DNA from: Pseudolysobacter sp.
GTDB taxonomy: Bacteria; Pseudomonadota; Gammaproteobacteria; Xanthomonadales; Rhodanobacteraceae
Direction: 5' to 3'
Assembly (NCBI GenBank): GCA_025351985.1
Contig: JANXUW010000094.1
Coordinates: forward strand, 1 to 5,114
Length of the DNA: 5,114 bases
This document shows positions 1-5,114 of the stretch, in pieces (the stretch's first letter is position 1; the number at the start of each line of letters is the position of its first letter). A model generated the notes under the pieces. That model was not told where the DNA came from. It saw nothing but the letters and a program-made list of their open reading frames with translations, and searched no databases. Both the position numbers and the translations under genes were made by a program.

Positions 1-25
1 GTCTCTCGGATCGCGAAAACATCAG

Positions 26-61
26 AGCCCGTCATTCCAGCGTAGGCTGGAATGACGGGCT
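26..61. repeat. Perfect 16-bp inverted repeat (REP-like intergenic hairpin)
   Basis: The arms at 26-41 and 46-61 are exact reverse complements around a 4-base GTAG loop, with the core arm CATTCCAGC. After a 2-base mismatch the pairing picks up again for 3 bp (21-23 with 64-66). It lies about 50 bases past the arsC stop codon. Read on the minus strand, the stem is followed within a few bases by TTTT, so it could act as a weak terminator or mRNA-stabilising hairpin for arsC. Palindromes of this CATTCC...GGAATG style are often dispersed in many copies in proteobacterial genomes. Only one copy is in this window, so its repeat status is inferred. Confidence 0.7.
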
Positions 62-113
62 GAGATAGCCTGCGTCTAAGCGACGCGCAAAAGAAAGCCA
101 CGATGCCGAAAGC

Positions 114-476
114 TCAATCTACCGTCGGCAGCAGCTCAAGCACTTGCTCCGCTGGCCGACACAGTCGTGCACCGCGCGGCGAGGTCACAATCGGGCGATT
201 CATCAATACCGGATGTTCGAGCATGGCATCGATCAATAACGCATCGCTCGCCGTGGTCGCATCCAGTCCGAGCGTGTGAAACGCCGGTTCTTTCTCCCGC
301 AAAAGCGCGCGCACAGGAATCGCCAGTCGTTCGATCAGTGAGATCAGTTCATCCCGCGTCGGTGGCGTCTTGAGGTATTCGATCACCTGCGGTTCGATCC
401 CGGCATTGCGGATCATCGCGAGTGTATTGCGCGAGGTGCCGCAGGCAGGGTTGTGGTAGATGATGATGTCGGACAT
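114..476 (-). CDS. arsC: Arsenate reductase, glutaredoxin-dependent (ArsC family)
   Basis: This 120-residue cytoplasmic protein is predicted to reduce arsenate to arsenite using glutathione and glutaredoxin. The N-terminal strand IIIYHNPACGTSRNTL carries the catalytic Cys12 in the CGTSRN anion-binding loop of the thioredoxin-fold ArsC/Spx family. The three arginines that hold arsenate in the plasmid R773 enzyme have counterparts at Arg60 (LLREKE), Arg94 (NRPIV) and Arg107 (GARLCRP). Together these favour a true ArsC over the YffB or Spx branches. The length is slightly shorter than the 141-residue R773 protein and normal for chromosomal homologues. The only plausible start is the ATG at 474-476, with a weak purine stretch (GAGAG at 481-485) four bases upstream. 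No arsR, arsB or acr3 lies nearby, so it may be a stand-alone detoxification or housekeeping copy. It is transcribed away from the glycosyltransferase gene. Confidence 0.92.
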   Translation of the reverse strand: MSDIIIYHNPACGTSRNTLAMIRNAGIEPQVIEYLKTPPTRDELISLIERLAIPVRALLREKEPAFHTLGLDATTASDALLIDAMLEHPVLMNRPIVTSPRGARLCRPAEQVLELLPTVD

Positions 477-615
477 GCCGCTCTCATGGTGCGCACTGGA
501 TGCGCATTATGCCGCGGCGCCGTGCAAGAGCCGCAAGCGTTGCGTTTCTCCGTGCGCAATCCGCGACGCTACGCTACTCTTCACACCGCGATTTTGCCGA
601 TGCCCGGAGTGGCTC
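477..615. promoter_or_regulatory. Divergent intergenic region between arsC and the glycosyltransferase gene
   Basis: These 139 bases separate two genes read in opposite directions, so promoters for both should lie here. I see no convincing -35/-10 pair. TAC-rich stretches at 570-580 (TACGCT, TACTCT) are the closest to a rightward -10, with no matching -35 at proper spacing. The reading frame of the downstream gene stays open through this region back to 460, but the translated stretch is Cys/Arg-rich and unlike the start of a membrane glycosyltransferase. I therefore read it as non-coding. Confidence 0.35.
606..609 (+). promoter_or_regulatory. Shine-Dalgarno site deciding the glycosyltransferase start
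   Basis: GGAG lies six bases before the ATG at 616. The upstream in-frame ATGs (460, 463, 466) fall inside the arsC coding region on the other strand. Starting at 616 puts the first transmembrane helix at residues 8-24, as expected for this family. Confidence 0.65.
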
Positions 616-2160
616 ATGCGTTGGACCGAATATCGTGTGCACCTGATCTTGCTGCTGCTGTTTGCGGCGTTGATTGCCTGCATGCGCCTGCACACATATT
701 CCGAGCCGCTGGAGCGCGACCTCGATATCTATGCGTGGATCGGCCATTACCTGCTGCAAGGGCGCTCGCTCTACACCGACCTGATCGACATCAAGCCGCC
801 TGCGATATTCGTCACGTATGCACTGGCCGAGTTCGCCGTCGGCATGGGGCCGGCGCAGACCTATCTGCTCGGTGTGGTCTCGGCCATCGCGACGATGCTC
901 GGGCTGTATTGGCTCGGTGCGCGTTCGTTGCAGCGGCCCTGGCTTGGCATCGCCGCCGCGGCGTGCTGGACACTTCTGTGCTCCGATCTCGAACTGCAGG
1001 CGAATCAACCGAACACCGAAGTGTTCATCAATGCGGCGATGGTCTGGGGCGTGGCGCTGCTGTGGGCATTGCCGGCGCAGCGGATCGCGTGGGTGCAAAG
1101 TATCGGCGGCGGCCTGCTGTTTTTGCTCGCGAGTTTGTACAAGCCGGTGGTGATTGCGCCGGTCGCGATGCTGCTGTTGCTGCAGCTCGCGCGCAGCGTG
1201 CCGGTGATGGCGATACGCCGTTTCGGCTTGATCCAGATCGCGACTGTCGCGGCGACCGGCGCACTCGGCTGGGCGCTGCTGTTGGCGTGGTTCTGGCTGC
1301 ATGGCAGCTTGGCGGAAGCCTGGCAGATCTTGTTCGTGTATCCGCAGGAATACGCGCGTCATGCGGGTCAGAGCTTGCTCGAAAATATCCTGCTCGGATT
1401 TTCGGCGAAAAACCTGCTGCCGGCATTTTTCCTGCCGCAGGCGATCATCCTGTTCGTATCGGTCGCAGCGGTGTTGCTCGGCATCGCCGGCGAGCACGCC
1501 CGGTGGTGGCGCGGTTATCTGGTCTGGCTGCTTGGCACGATGGTCGCCGTGGCGTTGCCCAGATGGTTTTTCCCGCACTACTACCAATTGCTGTTGCCGC
1601 TGCTTTGCATCGCGATGGCCTTGATGCTCGATACGCTTTCATTGGCGCGCGGACGACGCATCGGCAGCGCGGCTCTGGTTATTTTCCTCGTCGGATTCGG
1701 TATTTATCGCGTGCTGCCGCAATACCGTCTCGATGCGCGTGCATGGAGCGAGCACAAGTACGGCAGCGTATTTGTCGATAGCGCCAACCTCGGTACGCAA
1801 CTCGCGACGCAGTTGAAACCGCAAGAGAGCCTGTTCGTTTTCGGCGTGTATCCGGGCATCTACAAATACGCCGGCAAGCCGCCGCCGACCGGCGTGATGA
1901 ACCTGTGGCTGGCGCTCGCGGACTACGGCTACAGCCTGAGTCCGCGTTTATCCGCAATGGTGCTCGCGCAGTTGAAAAAAACGTCACCGGATCGCGTCAT
2001 CCTCGATCAATACACTTGGGAGCTGGCCACGCCGACCGATCCGATTCGGCAATGGCTGCAGGCCAACTATCGCGTGATCGGCACGCAATTCGGCATGGGC
2101 GTGGCGGTGCCGCGCACGTTCGCTCCCACCACCGTTGCACCGAGTGAAAACCCGCCATGA
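616..2160 (+). CDS. GT-C type integral membrane glycosyltransferase (PMT/ArnT-like)
   Basis: The protein has 514 residues from the ATG at 616, chosen over an open frame reaching 460 because of the GGAG ribosome site and the position of the first helix. It is predicted to sit in the inner membrane and transfer a sugar from a polyprenyl-phosphate donor to an acceptor on the periplasmic side; both substrates are unknown. A first helix (residues 8-24) is followed by a periplasmic loop with ERD at 33-35, the position of the acidic catalytic motif in GT-C enzymes. Next come GxxLYTDLIDIKPP (to residue 62), an ANQPNTEVF motif near 129-137, about ten hydrophobic segments in all, and FPHYYQLLLPLL near 319-330. 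These motifs recur in the PMT_2/GT39-83 superfamily. From about residue 375 the chain is hydrophilic and probably forms a C-terminal periplasmic domain. The stop overlaps the start of the DUF971 gene (ATGA), implying translational coupling. The family call is firm, the substrate unassigned. Confidence 0.8.
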   Translation: MRWTEYRVHLILLLLFAALIACMRLHTYSEPLERDLDIYAWIGHYLLQGRSLYTDLIDIKPPAIFVTYALAEFAVGMGPAQTYLLGVVSAIATMLGLYWLGARSLQRPWLGIAAAACWTLLCSDLELQANQPNTEVFINAAMVWGVALLWALPAQRIAWVQSIGGGLLFLLASLYKPVVIAPVAMLLLLQLARSVPVMAIRRFGLIQIATVAATGALGWALLLAWFWLHGSLAEAWQILFVYPQEYARHAGQSLLENILLGFSAKNLLPAFFLPQAIILFVSVAAVLLGIAGEHARWWRGYLVWLLGTMVAVALPRWFFPHYYQLLLPLLCIAMALMLDTLSLARGRRIGSAALVIFLVGFGIYRVLPQYRLDARAWSEHKYGSVFVDSANLGTQLATQLKPQESLFVFGVYPGIYKYAGKPPPTGVMNLWLALADYGYSLSPRLSAMVLAQLKKTSPDRVILDQYTWELATPTDPIRQWLQANYRVIGTQFGMGVAVPRTFAPTTVAPSENPP

Positions 2161-2519
2161 GCCATGCGCCAAGAGTCACCAATATCGTTCTGCATCGTGC
2201 CTCGCATGCGCTCGAAGTCAGCTTCGACAGCGGTGAAACATTTCGCCTGCCGTGCGAATACTTGCGTGTGCATTCGCCGAGCGCGGAGGTGCAAGGTCAC
2301 GGCCCGGGCCAGCGCGTGCTGCAACTGAACAAGCAGCACGTCAACATCACCGCGATCGAGCCGATGGGCAACTACGGCGTACTGCTGCGCTTCGATGACG
2401 GCCACGACACCGGCATTTTTTCGTGGAACACGTTGTACGATCTCGGTACGCATCAGGCTGAATATCAGCAGCAATATCTCGATGCCTTGGCGCAGGCTGG
2501 ACACTCGCGCTCGGCCTGA
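2157..2519 (+). CDS. DUF971 (gamma-butyrobetaine hydroxylase-like N-terminal) domain protein
   Basis: This 120-residue soluble protein consists of one DUF971 domain. Visible family marks are [20 protein letters not shown] (about 25-44), the segment around [13 protein letters not shown] (67-79) and [10 protein letters not shown] (81-90), then a short helical tail. The same domain forms the zinc-binding N-terminus of eukaryotic gamma-butyrobetaine hydroxylase. This protein has a single cysteine (Cys33), so that three-Cys/one-His zinc site is not intact. There is no dioxygenase domain, so it is not a carnitine-synthesis enzyme by itself, and its biochemical role is unknown. The ATG overlaps the stop of the glycosyltransferase gene by four bases and has no strong ribosome site of its own, which fits coupled translation. 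ubiE starts 26 bases after the stop. Stand-alone DUF971 genes next to ubiE are common in beta- and gammaproteobacteria, so the ubiE side of the pairing looks ancestral. Confidence 0.88.
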   Translation: MSHAPRVTNIVLHRASHALEVSFDSGETFRLPCEYLRVHSPSAEVQGHGPGQRVLQLNKQHVNITAIEPMGNYGVLLRFDDGHDTGIFSWNTLYDLGTHQAEYQQQYLDALAQAGHSRSA

Positions 2520-2530
2520 CAATCGCAGCC

Positions 2531-2539
2531 TGCTACCAT
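2531..2539 (+). promoter_or_regulatory. Candidate extended -10 element for leaderless ubiE transcription
   Basis: TGC-TACCAT matches the TGn-TAnnnT form of an extended -10 box. The hexamer ends at 2539, so a transcript would be expected to start at about 2545-2547, on the ubiE ATG (2546). A CTGACA at 2516-2521 resembles a -35 box, but its 12-base spacing is too short for it to pair normally. The lack of any Shine-Dalgarno sequence before ubiE supports a leaderless start. The identification rests on the motif and its spacing only. Confidence 0.35.
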
Positions 2540-2545
2540 TCGCTT

Positions 2546-3298
2546 ATGGACGAACAAAAACCCACCACGCACTTCGGCTTTCGCGACGTTCCGGTCGAGC
2601 AGAAACAGCAGCTCGTCGGTCAGGTATTTTCGTCGGTTGCGAGCAAATACGATCTCATGAACGACCTCATGTCGTTTGGCGTGCATCGACTCTGGAAACG
2701 CTATTTCACCGCGACCAGCGGCGTGCGCGAAGGCGACGCGGTGCTCGACCTGGCCGGCGGCACCGGCGACATCGCCGCACTGATGCTGCCGCGCGTTGGC
2801 CCGCGTGGCAATGTCGTGGTCGGCGACATCAACGGCGCGATGCTCGGTATCGGCCGTGATCGCCTGCTCGATCGCGGTCTGCACGGCAATCTGCAATTCG
2901 CGCAACTCAACGCCGAGGCACTGCCGTTTCCCGACAAGAGTTTCGATTGCGTGACGATCGCGTTCGGCCTGCGCAACGTTACCGACAAGCAAAAGGCGCT
3001 CGGCGAAATGCACCGCGTGCTGAAAATTGGCGGCCGTCTGCTGGTGCTGGAATTCTCCGAGGTGCGCGCCGAGTTTCTCAAGCCGCTCTACGATTTCCAT
3101 TCGTTCAAGATCCTGCCGCGCCTCGGCAAGCTGTTCGCCAACGATTCCGACAGTTATCAATATCTCGCCGAGTCGATCCGCAAACATCCTAACCAAGCCG
3201 TGCTCAAAGGCATGCTCGAGCAGGCCGGATTTGCGCGCGTGGATGTGCGCAATCTGTCGGCGGGTATCGTCGCGATTCATCGCGGGTATCGGGTGTGA
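2546..3298 (+). CDS. ubiE: Ubiquinone/menaquinone biosynthesis C-methyltransferase UbiE
   Basis: UbiE is a SAM-dependent methyltransferase that methylates the ring carbon of 2-polyprenyl-6-methoxy-1,4-benzoquinol (ubiquinone pathway) and of demethylmenaquinol. The 250 residues match the usual length (E. coli about 251). The first family signature, [16 protein letters not shown], is at 35-50. The SAM-binding motif [12 protein letters not shown] is at 66-77, the second-strand acidic residue in VVGDIN at 91-96, the [13 protein letters not shown] segment at 122-134, and [10 protein letters not shown] at 138-147. The second signature [15 protein letters not shown] lies near 157-172, and the C-terminus ends with [12 protein letters not shown]. 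In the second signature Ile161 replaces the usual Pro before GG. The start at 2546 gives the expected N-terminus but has no Shine-Dalgarno sequence. ubiJ and ubiB, which follow ubiE in E. coli, are absent here; the next gene is an unrelated lipoprotein of foreign character. Confidence 0.96.
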   Translation: MDEQKPTTHFGFRDVPVEQKQQLVGQVFSSVASKYDLMNDLMSFGVHRLWKRYFTATSGVREGDAVLDLAGGTGDIAALMLPRVGPRGNVVVGDINGAMLGIGRDRLLDRGLHGNLQFAQLNAEALPFPDKSFDCVTIAFGLRNVTDKQKALGEMHRVLKIGGRLLVLEFSEVRAEFLKPLYDFHSFKILPRLGKLFANDSDSYQYLAESIRKHPNQAVLKGMLEQAGFARVDVRNLSAGIVAIHRGYRV

Positions 3299-3379
3299 AT
3301 ATTTTGAAAAGAGGTTGGCCGACACGAGTGCGCAGGTTATTGGCAGTTCGTCACTTCGGGCTTGTCGCGCTCCTGTTTT

Positions 3380-3397
3380 GCCTTAAGCGTTAGAGGC
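3380..3397 (+). other. Small hairpin covering the ribosome site of the lipoprotein gene
   Basis: Bases 3380-3386 can pair with 3390-3397 in a 7-bp stem with one bulged G (3393) and a GCG loop. The right arm contains AGAGG (3392-3396), the only Shine-Dalgarno-like sequence before the GTG at 3400. If formed in mRNA, it would mask that site. The same bases make up the left attC-like motif (CTTAA followed by GCGTTAGAGG), so the pairing may simply reflect that motif. Confidence 0.3.
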
Positions 3398-3799
3398 TCG
3401 TGAACTTCTATAAAGTATTAGTTTTTGTATTAGTAACTTGCGGACTCGCAGGGTGCACGCTGCTTCCACGGGCTCGTGGAGTTACCATAGTCGGCACCAT
3501 CACAAATAGTAGTGGCCAACCAGTTTCCGGCCTCCCAATCTATTACGTTGTTCTTAGGTGTAAGCCAGGTATGCCTGCTACCGGCGAGCATGGAATAATC
3601 ACAACAGATACTGCCGGGCACTACTTCGTCAACCTCGGTAAGGTTTACGACAGCGTTAGCCTTTCCGAGGGCGGCTATCCCTATCGTTGTGGGTCGCCGA
3701 TTGGAGACATTCCGGCTGAAGCTTTTTCTGCCACAAACAAAGTGGTCTACGACTTCGTGTGTCCAATAGCCATTAACTAGGTGGCTACTTAACTCAGGC
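3390..3799 (+). mobile_element. Possible lone integron gene cassette (attC-like ends)
   Basis: The segment carries one gene that fills nearly all of it, with the start codon a few bases after the left end and the stop nine bases before the right motif, as in integron cassettes. At the left, CTTAA-GCGTTAGAGG (3382-3396) contains GTTAG, the core cut by integron integrases, with the cassette starting at TTAG. At the right, TTAACTCAGGC (3789-3799) equals the stretch that precedes the GTTAG core in many attC sites, but here it is followed by ATTCC instead of GTTAG. GC by hand count in 3421-3780 is 184 of 360, about 51%, against about 58-70% in sampled lines of ubiE. No complete attC fold, second cassette or integrase gene is visible. 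It could be a decayed cassette, a secondary-site insertion, or a coincidence of short motifs. Confidence 0.3.
3400..3780 (+). CDS. Small predicted lipoprotein with carboxypeptidase-regulatory-like (Ig-type beta) domain
   Basis: This is a 126-residue protein of unknown function. It begins MNFYKVLVFVLVTCGLAGC, a type II signal peptide with lipobox LAGC; Cys19 would be lipidated and Thr20 at +2 favours transport to the outer membrane. After a short linker, VTIVGTITNSSGQPVSGLPI (28-47) and TTDTAGHYFVNLG (68-80) follow the pattern of carboxypeptidase-regulatory/transthyretin-like beta-sandwich domains (strand, Gly, Gly-x-Pro-x-x-Gly turn, then T-x-D-x-x-G-x-Y). Cys54, Cys97 and Cys121 in the mature part could allow one disulphide. 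The GTG at 3400 is the only usable start, because a TAG in frame at 3391-3393 closes the frame upstream and the signal peptide needs this start. AGAGG sits three bases before it. Codons such as TTA, GTA, ATA and AGT, rare in the neighbours, point to transfer from a lower-GC source. I do not recognise a specific family. Confidence 0.72.
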   Translation: MNFYKVLVFVLVTCGLAGCTLLPRARGVTIVGTITNSSGQPVSGLPIYYVVLRCKPGMPATGEHGIITTDTAGHYFVNLGKVYDSVSLSEGGYPYRCGSPIGDIPAEAFSATNKVVYDFVCPIAIN

Positions 3800-3830
3800 A
3801 TTCCGGCACAGGCCATCCGCGCACCGAAAC

Positions 3831-3839
3831 TGGCATACT
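3831..3839 (+). promoter_or_regulatory. Candidate extended -10 for the M1 peptidase gene
   Basis: TGG-CATACT resembles an extended -10 box and lies 27 bases before the ATG at 3867, which would leave a leader of about 20 bases. No good -35 stands 16-18 bases upstream. A promoter is expected here because the preceding gene looks inserted and is not functionally related. Confidence 0.25.
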
Positions 3840-3866
3840 CGGCATTCCACTTCTCTGGTGCCTGCC

Positions 3867-5114
3867 ATGATTTCCCATCGTCGCCTGCTCGCTGGTTTGA
3901 CCAGCCTTTTGCCGCTGCTGTTTTCGTCGCTCGTGTCTGCCGCCGATACGCATTCCTACGCCGAACCGGACAAGGTGCGCATCACCGCGCTCGATCTCGA
4001 TCTGGATGTCGCGATGGACAAACACGTGTTGTCCGGCCATGCCGACCTGAGCCTGGACTGGCAGGACAAAACGGCACGCGATCTTGTGCTCGACACGCGT
4101 GATCTGGCGATCGAAAAAGTCGAAACGCTCGATGCCAAGGGCGCTGCCACGCCGCTGAAATTCGAACTCAAACCGGCCGATGCGATTCTGGGTTCGGCGC
4201 TGCATATCGCGCTGACCGCGCAGCCGGCCAAGGTGCGCATTTCGTATCACACGTCACCGGATGCGTCGGGCCTGCAATGGCTGGATGCGCTGCAGACCGC
4301 GGGCAAGAAACATCCGTTCCTGTTCTCGCAATCCGAGGCGATCCACGCGCGTTCGTGGGTGCCGCTGCAGGATACGCCGGCGGTGCGTTTCACCTACACC
4401 GCGCACATCCGCACGCCGAAGGAATTGCGCTCCGCGATGAGTGCCGACAATGACGTGAATCATGCGCTCGACGGCGATTTCAAGTTCAGCATGCCGCAGC
4501 GCATTCCGTCGTATCTGCTCGCACTCAGCGTCGGTGACATGGCCGTGCAGACGACCGGCCCGCGCAGCGCGATCTTCGCCGATCCGGGCGTGGTGAAAGC
4601 CGCTGCGACCGAGTTTTCCGATACCGAAAAAATGATCGCGACCGCCGAAAAACTGTTCGGTGCGTATCGCTGGGGTCGTTACGATATTCTCGTGCTGCCA
4701 CCGAGTTTTCCATTTGGTGGCATGGAAAATCCGCGCCTGACCTTCGCCACGCCGACCGTGCTCGCGGGCGACAAGAGCCTGGTCTCGCTGGTCGCGCATG
4801 AACTCGCGCATTCGTGGTCGGGCAACCTCGTGACCAACGCGAGCTGGGACAACATCTGGCTCAACGAAGGGTTCACGACTTACGTGCAGGGCCGCATCGT
4901 CGAGGCAATCTATGGCCGCGACCAGGACCTCATGGAATTCCAGCTCAGCACCGATGCGTTGCGCCGCAGTTTCGCCGACGATCCGAAACTCGACCAGCAT
5001 CTCGTGCCCGATCTGAAAGGCCTCGATCCCGACGATGGCTTGAGCGATGTGCCGTACACCAAGGGCGACTGGTTCTTGCGTTTCCTCGAAGCGCGATTCG
5101 GCCGCGCGGTATTC
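3867..5114 (+). CDS. Exported M1 family metallopeptidase, LTA4H-type aminopeptidase (3' end cut off by window)
   Basis: The window holds the first 416 codons of a gene that runs past its end; full-length family members have about 600-650 residues. It is a zinc aminopeptidase that removes N-terminal residues from peptides, here outside the cytoplasm. A signal peptide (basic HRR, hydrophobic 7-23, cleavage near VSA-AD at 23-27) leads into the N-terminal beta domain. Next come GLQWLDALQTAGKKHPFLFS (135-154), AIHARSWVPLQDTP (158-171), the substrate-gripping GGMEN (284-288), the zinc site HELAH (311-315) with catalytic Glu312, and third ligand Glu334 in WLNEGFTTY. VPYTKG supplies the likely catalytic Tyr397. 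QWLxxxQT and FLFSQxxAIHxRxxxPxQDTP are hallmarks of the leukotriene A4 hydrolase branch and not of PepN. The missing part should contain the helical C-terminal domain. No Shine-Dalgarno is evident; the ATG at 3867 is chosen because it gives a complete signal peptide. Leukotriene synthesis is not implied. Confidence 0.93.
   Translation, partial: MISHRRLLAGLTSLLPLLFSSLVSAADTHSYAEPDKVRITALDLDLDVAMDKHVLSGHADLSLDWQDKTARDLVLDTRDLAIEKVETLDAKGAATPLKFELKPADAILGSALHIALTAQPAKVRISYHTSPDASGLQWLDALQTAGKKHPFLFSQSEAIHARSWVPLQDTPAVRFTYTAHIRTPKELRSAMSADNDVNHALDGDFKFSMPQRIPSYLLALSVGDMAVQTTGPRSAIFADPGVVKAAATEFSDTEKMIATAEKLFGAYRWGRYDILVLPPSFPFGGMENPRLTFATPTVLAGDKSLVSLVAHELAHSWSGNLVTNASWDNIWLNEGFTTYVQGRIVEAIYGRDQDLMEFQLSTDALRRSFADDPKLDQHLVPDLKGLDPDDGLSDVPYTKGDWFLRFLEARFGRAVF

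Noticed and set aside
72..86. Second small hairpin (GCGTC/GACGC) downstream of arsC
   Set aside because: It has only five base pairs and no T tract after it on the arsC strand, so it is not supportable as a terminator.
540..580. Possible sigma-70 promoter (TTGCGT with TACGCT or TACTCT)
   Set aside because: The spacing between the hexamers is 24 bases or more, too long for a normal promoter, and both boxes are weak.
460..615. N-terminal extension of the glycosyltransferase reading frame
   Set aside because: It overlaps the arsC start on the other strand, encodes a Cys/Arg-rich stretch without family similarity, and a better start with GGAG lies at 616.
574..1587. Minus-strand open frame of 337 codons
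   Set aside because: It is antisense to the glycosyltransferase gene, with a Gln/Arg/His-rich product and no recognisable motif.
453..1781. Long open frame on the plus strand (442 codons)
   Set aside because: It lies in another frame of the glycosyltransferase gene; the product is Arg/Ala-rich with no domain pattern, a usual artefact of high-GC DNA.
2465..3325. Minus-strand open frame of 286 codons
   Set aside because: It mirrors ubiE codons on the opposite strand. The His/Arg/Glu-rich product has no domain, while ubiE is certain.
3299..3389. Terminator or complete attC between ubiE and the lipoprotein gene
   Set aside because: I searched for a GC-rich stem with a T run, and for paired R''/L'' arms matching CTTAAGCGTTAG, and found neither.
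3430..3816. Minus-strand open frame opposite the lipoprotein gene
   Set aside because: The plus-strand frame has a signal peptide, lipobox and Shine-Dalgarno-like site; the minus-strand product shows none of these.
4254..5000. Minus-strand open frame of 248 codons
   Set aside because: It is antisense to the M1 peptidase, whose catalytic motifs all lie in the plus-strand frame.
1..5114. tRNA, rRNA, CRISPR array, transposase or riboswitch
   Set aside because: No cloverleaf, regularly spaced repeat, transposase motif or known riboswitch core was recognised on either strand.

Overview
The window looks like chromosomal DNA from a high-GC gammaproteobacterium. A Xanthomonadales member (Xanthomonadaceae or Rhodanobacteraceae type) is my best guess. 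The basis is the base composition (about 58-70% GC in the lines I counted by hand), a DUF971 gene directly before ubiE, an exported LTA4H-type M1 aminopeptidase, and a short palindromic intergenic repeat built on a CATTCCAGC arm. The taxonomic call is inference; no rRNA or other marker is present.

Layout. Positions 1-113 hold no gene but contain a perfect 16-bp inverted repeat. An arsenate reductase gene (arsC, minus strand, 114-476) follows. A 139-bp divergent gap leads to a rightward run of three genes: a multi-pass GT-C type glycosyltransferase (616-2160), a DUF971 protein (2157-2519, joined to the previous gene by an ATGA stop/start overlap) and ubiE (2546-3298), the C-methyltransferase of ubiquinone/menaquinone synthesis. 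ubiE has no visible Shine-Dalgarno sequence. It does have an extended -10-like element placed so that its transcript could start at the ATG. Next comes a small predicted lipoprotein gene (3400-3780) whose base composition and codon use differ from everything around it. The window ends inside a secreted M1 metallopeptidase (3867-5114, 416 codons visible) that carries all the catalytic motifs of the leukotriene A4 hydrolase/aminopeptidase family.

How the genes fit together. There is no single pathway. The glycosyltransferase and DUF971 genes are probably co-transcribed, and ubiE may be read both from that transcript and from its own start. arsC stands alone, without arsR, arsB or acr3 in view.

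The most interesting part is 3380-3805. The odd lipoprotein gene is bracketed by short motifs resembling the 3' ends of integron attC sites: CTTAA then GCGTTAGAGG on the left, and TTAACTCAGGC on the right. This suggests that a lone integron gene cassette, or its degraded remains, sits between ubiE and the peptidase gene. A complete attC is not visible, so this remains a hypothesis. The rest of the window is ordinary core and accessory gene content.
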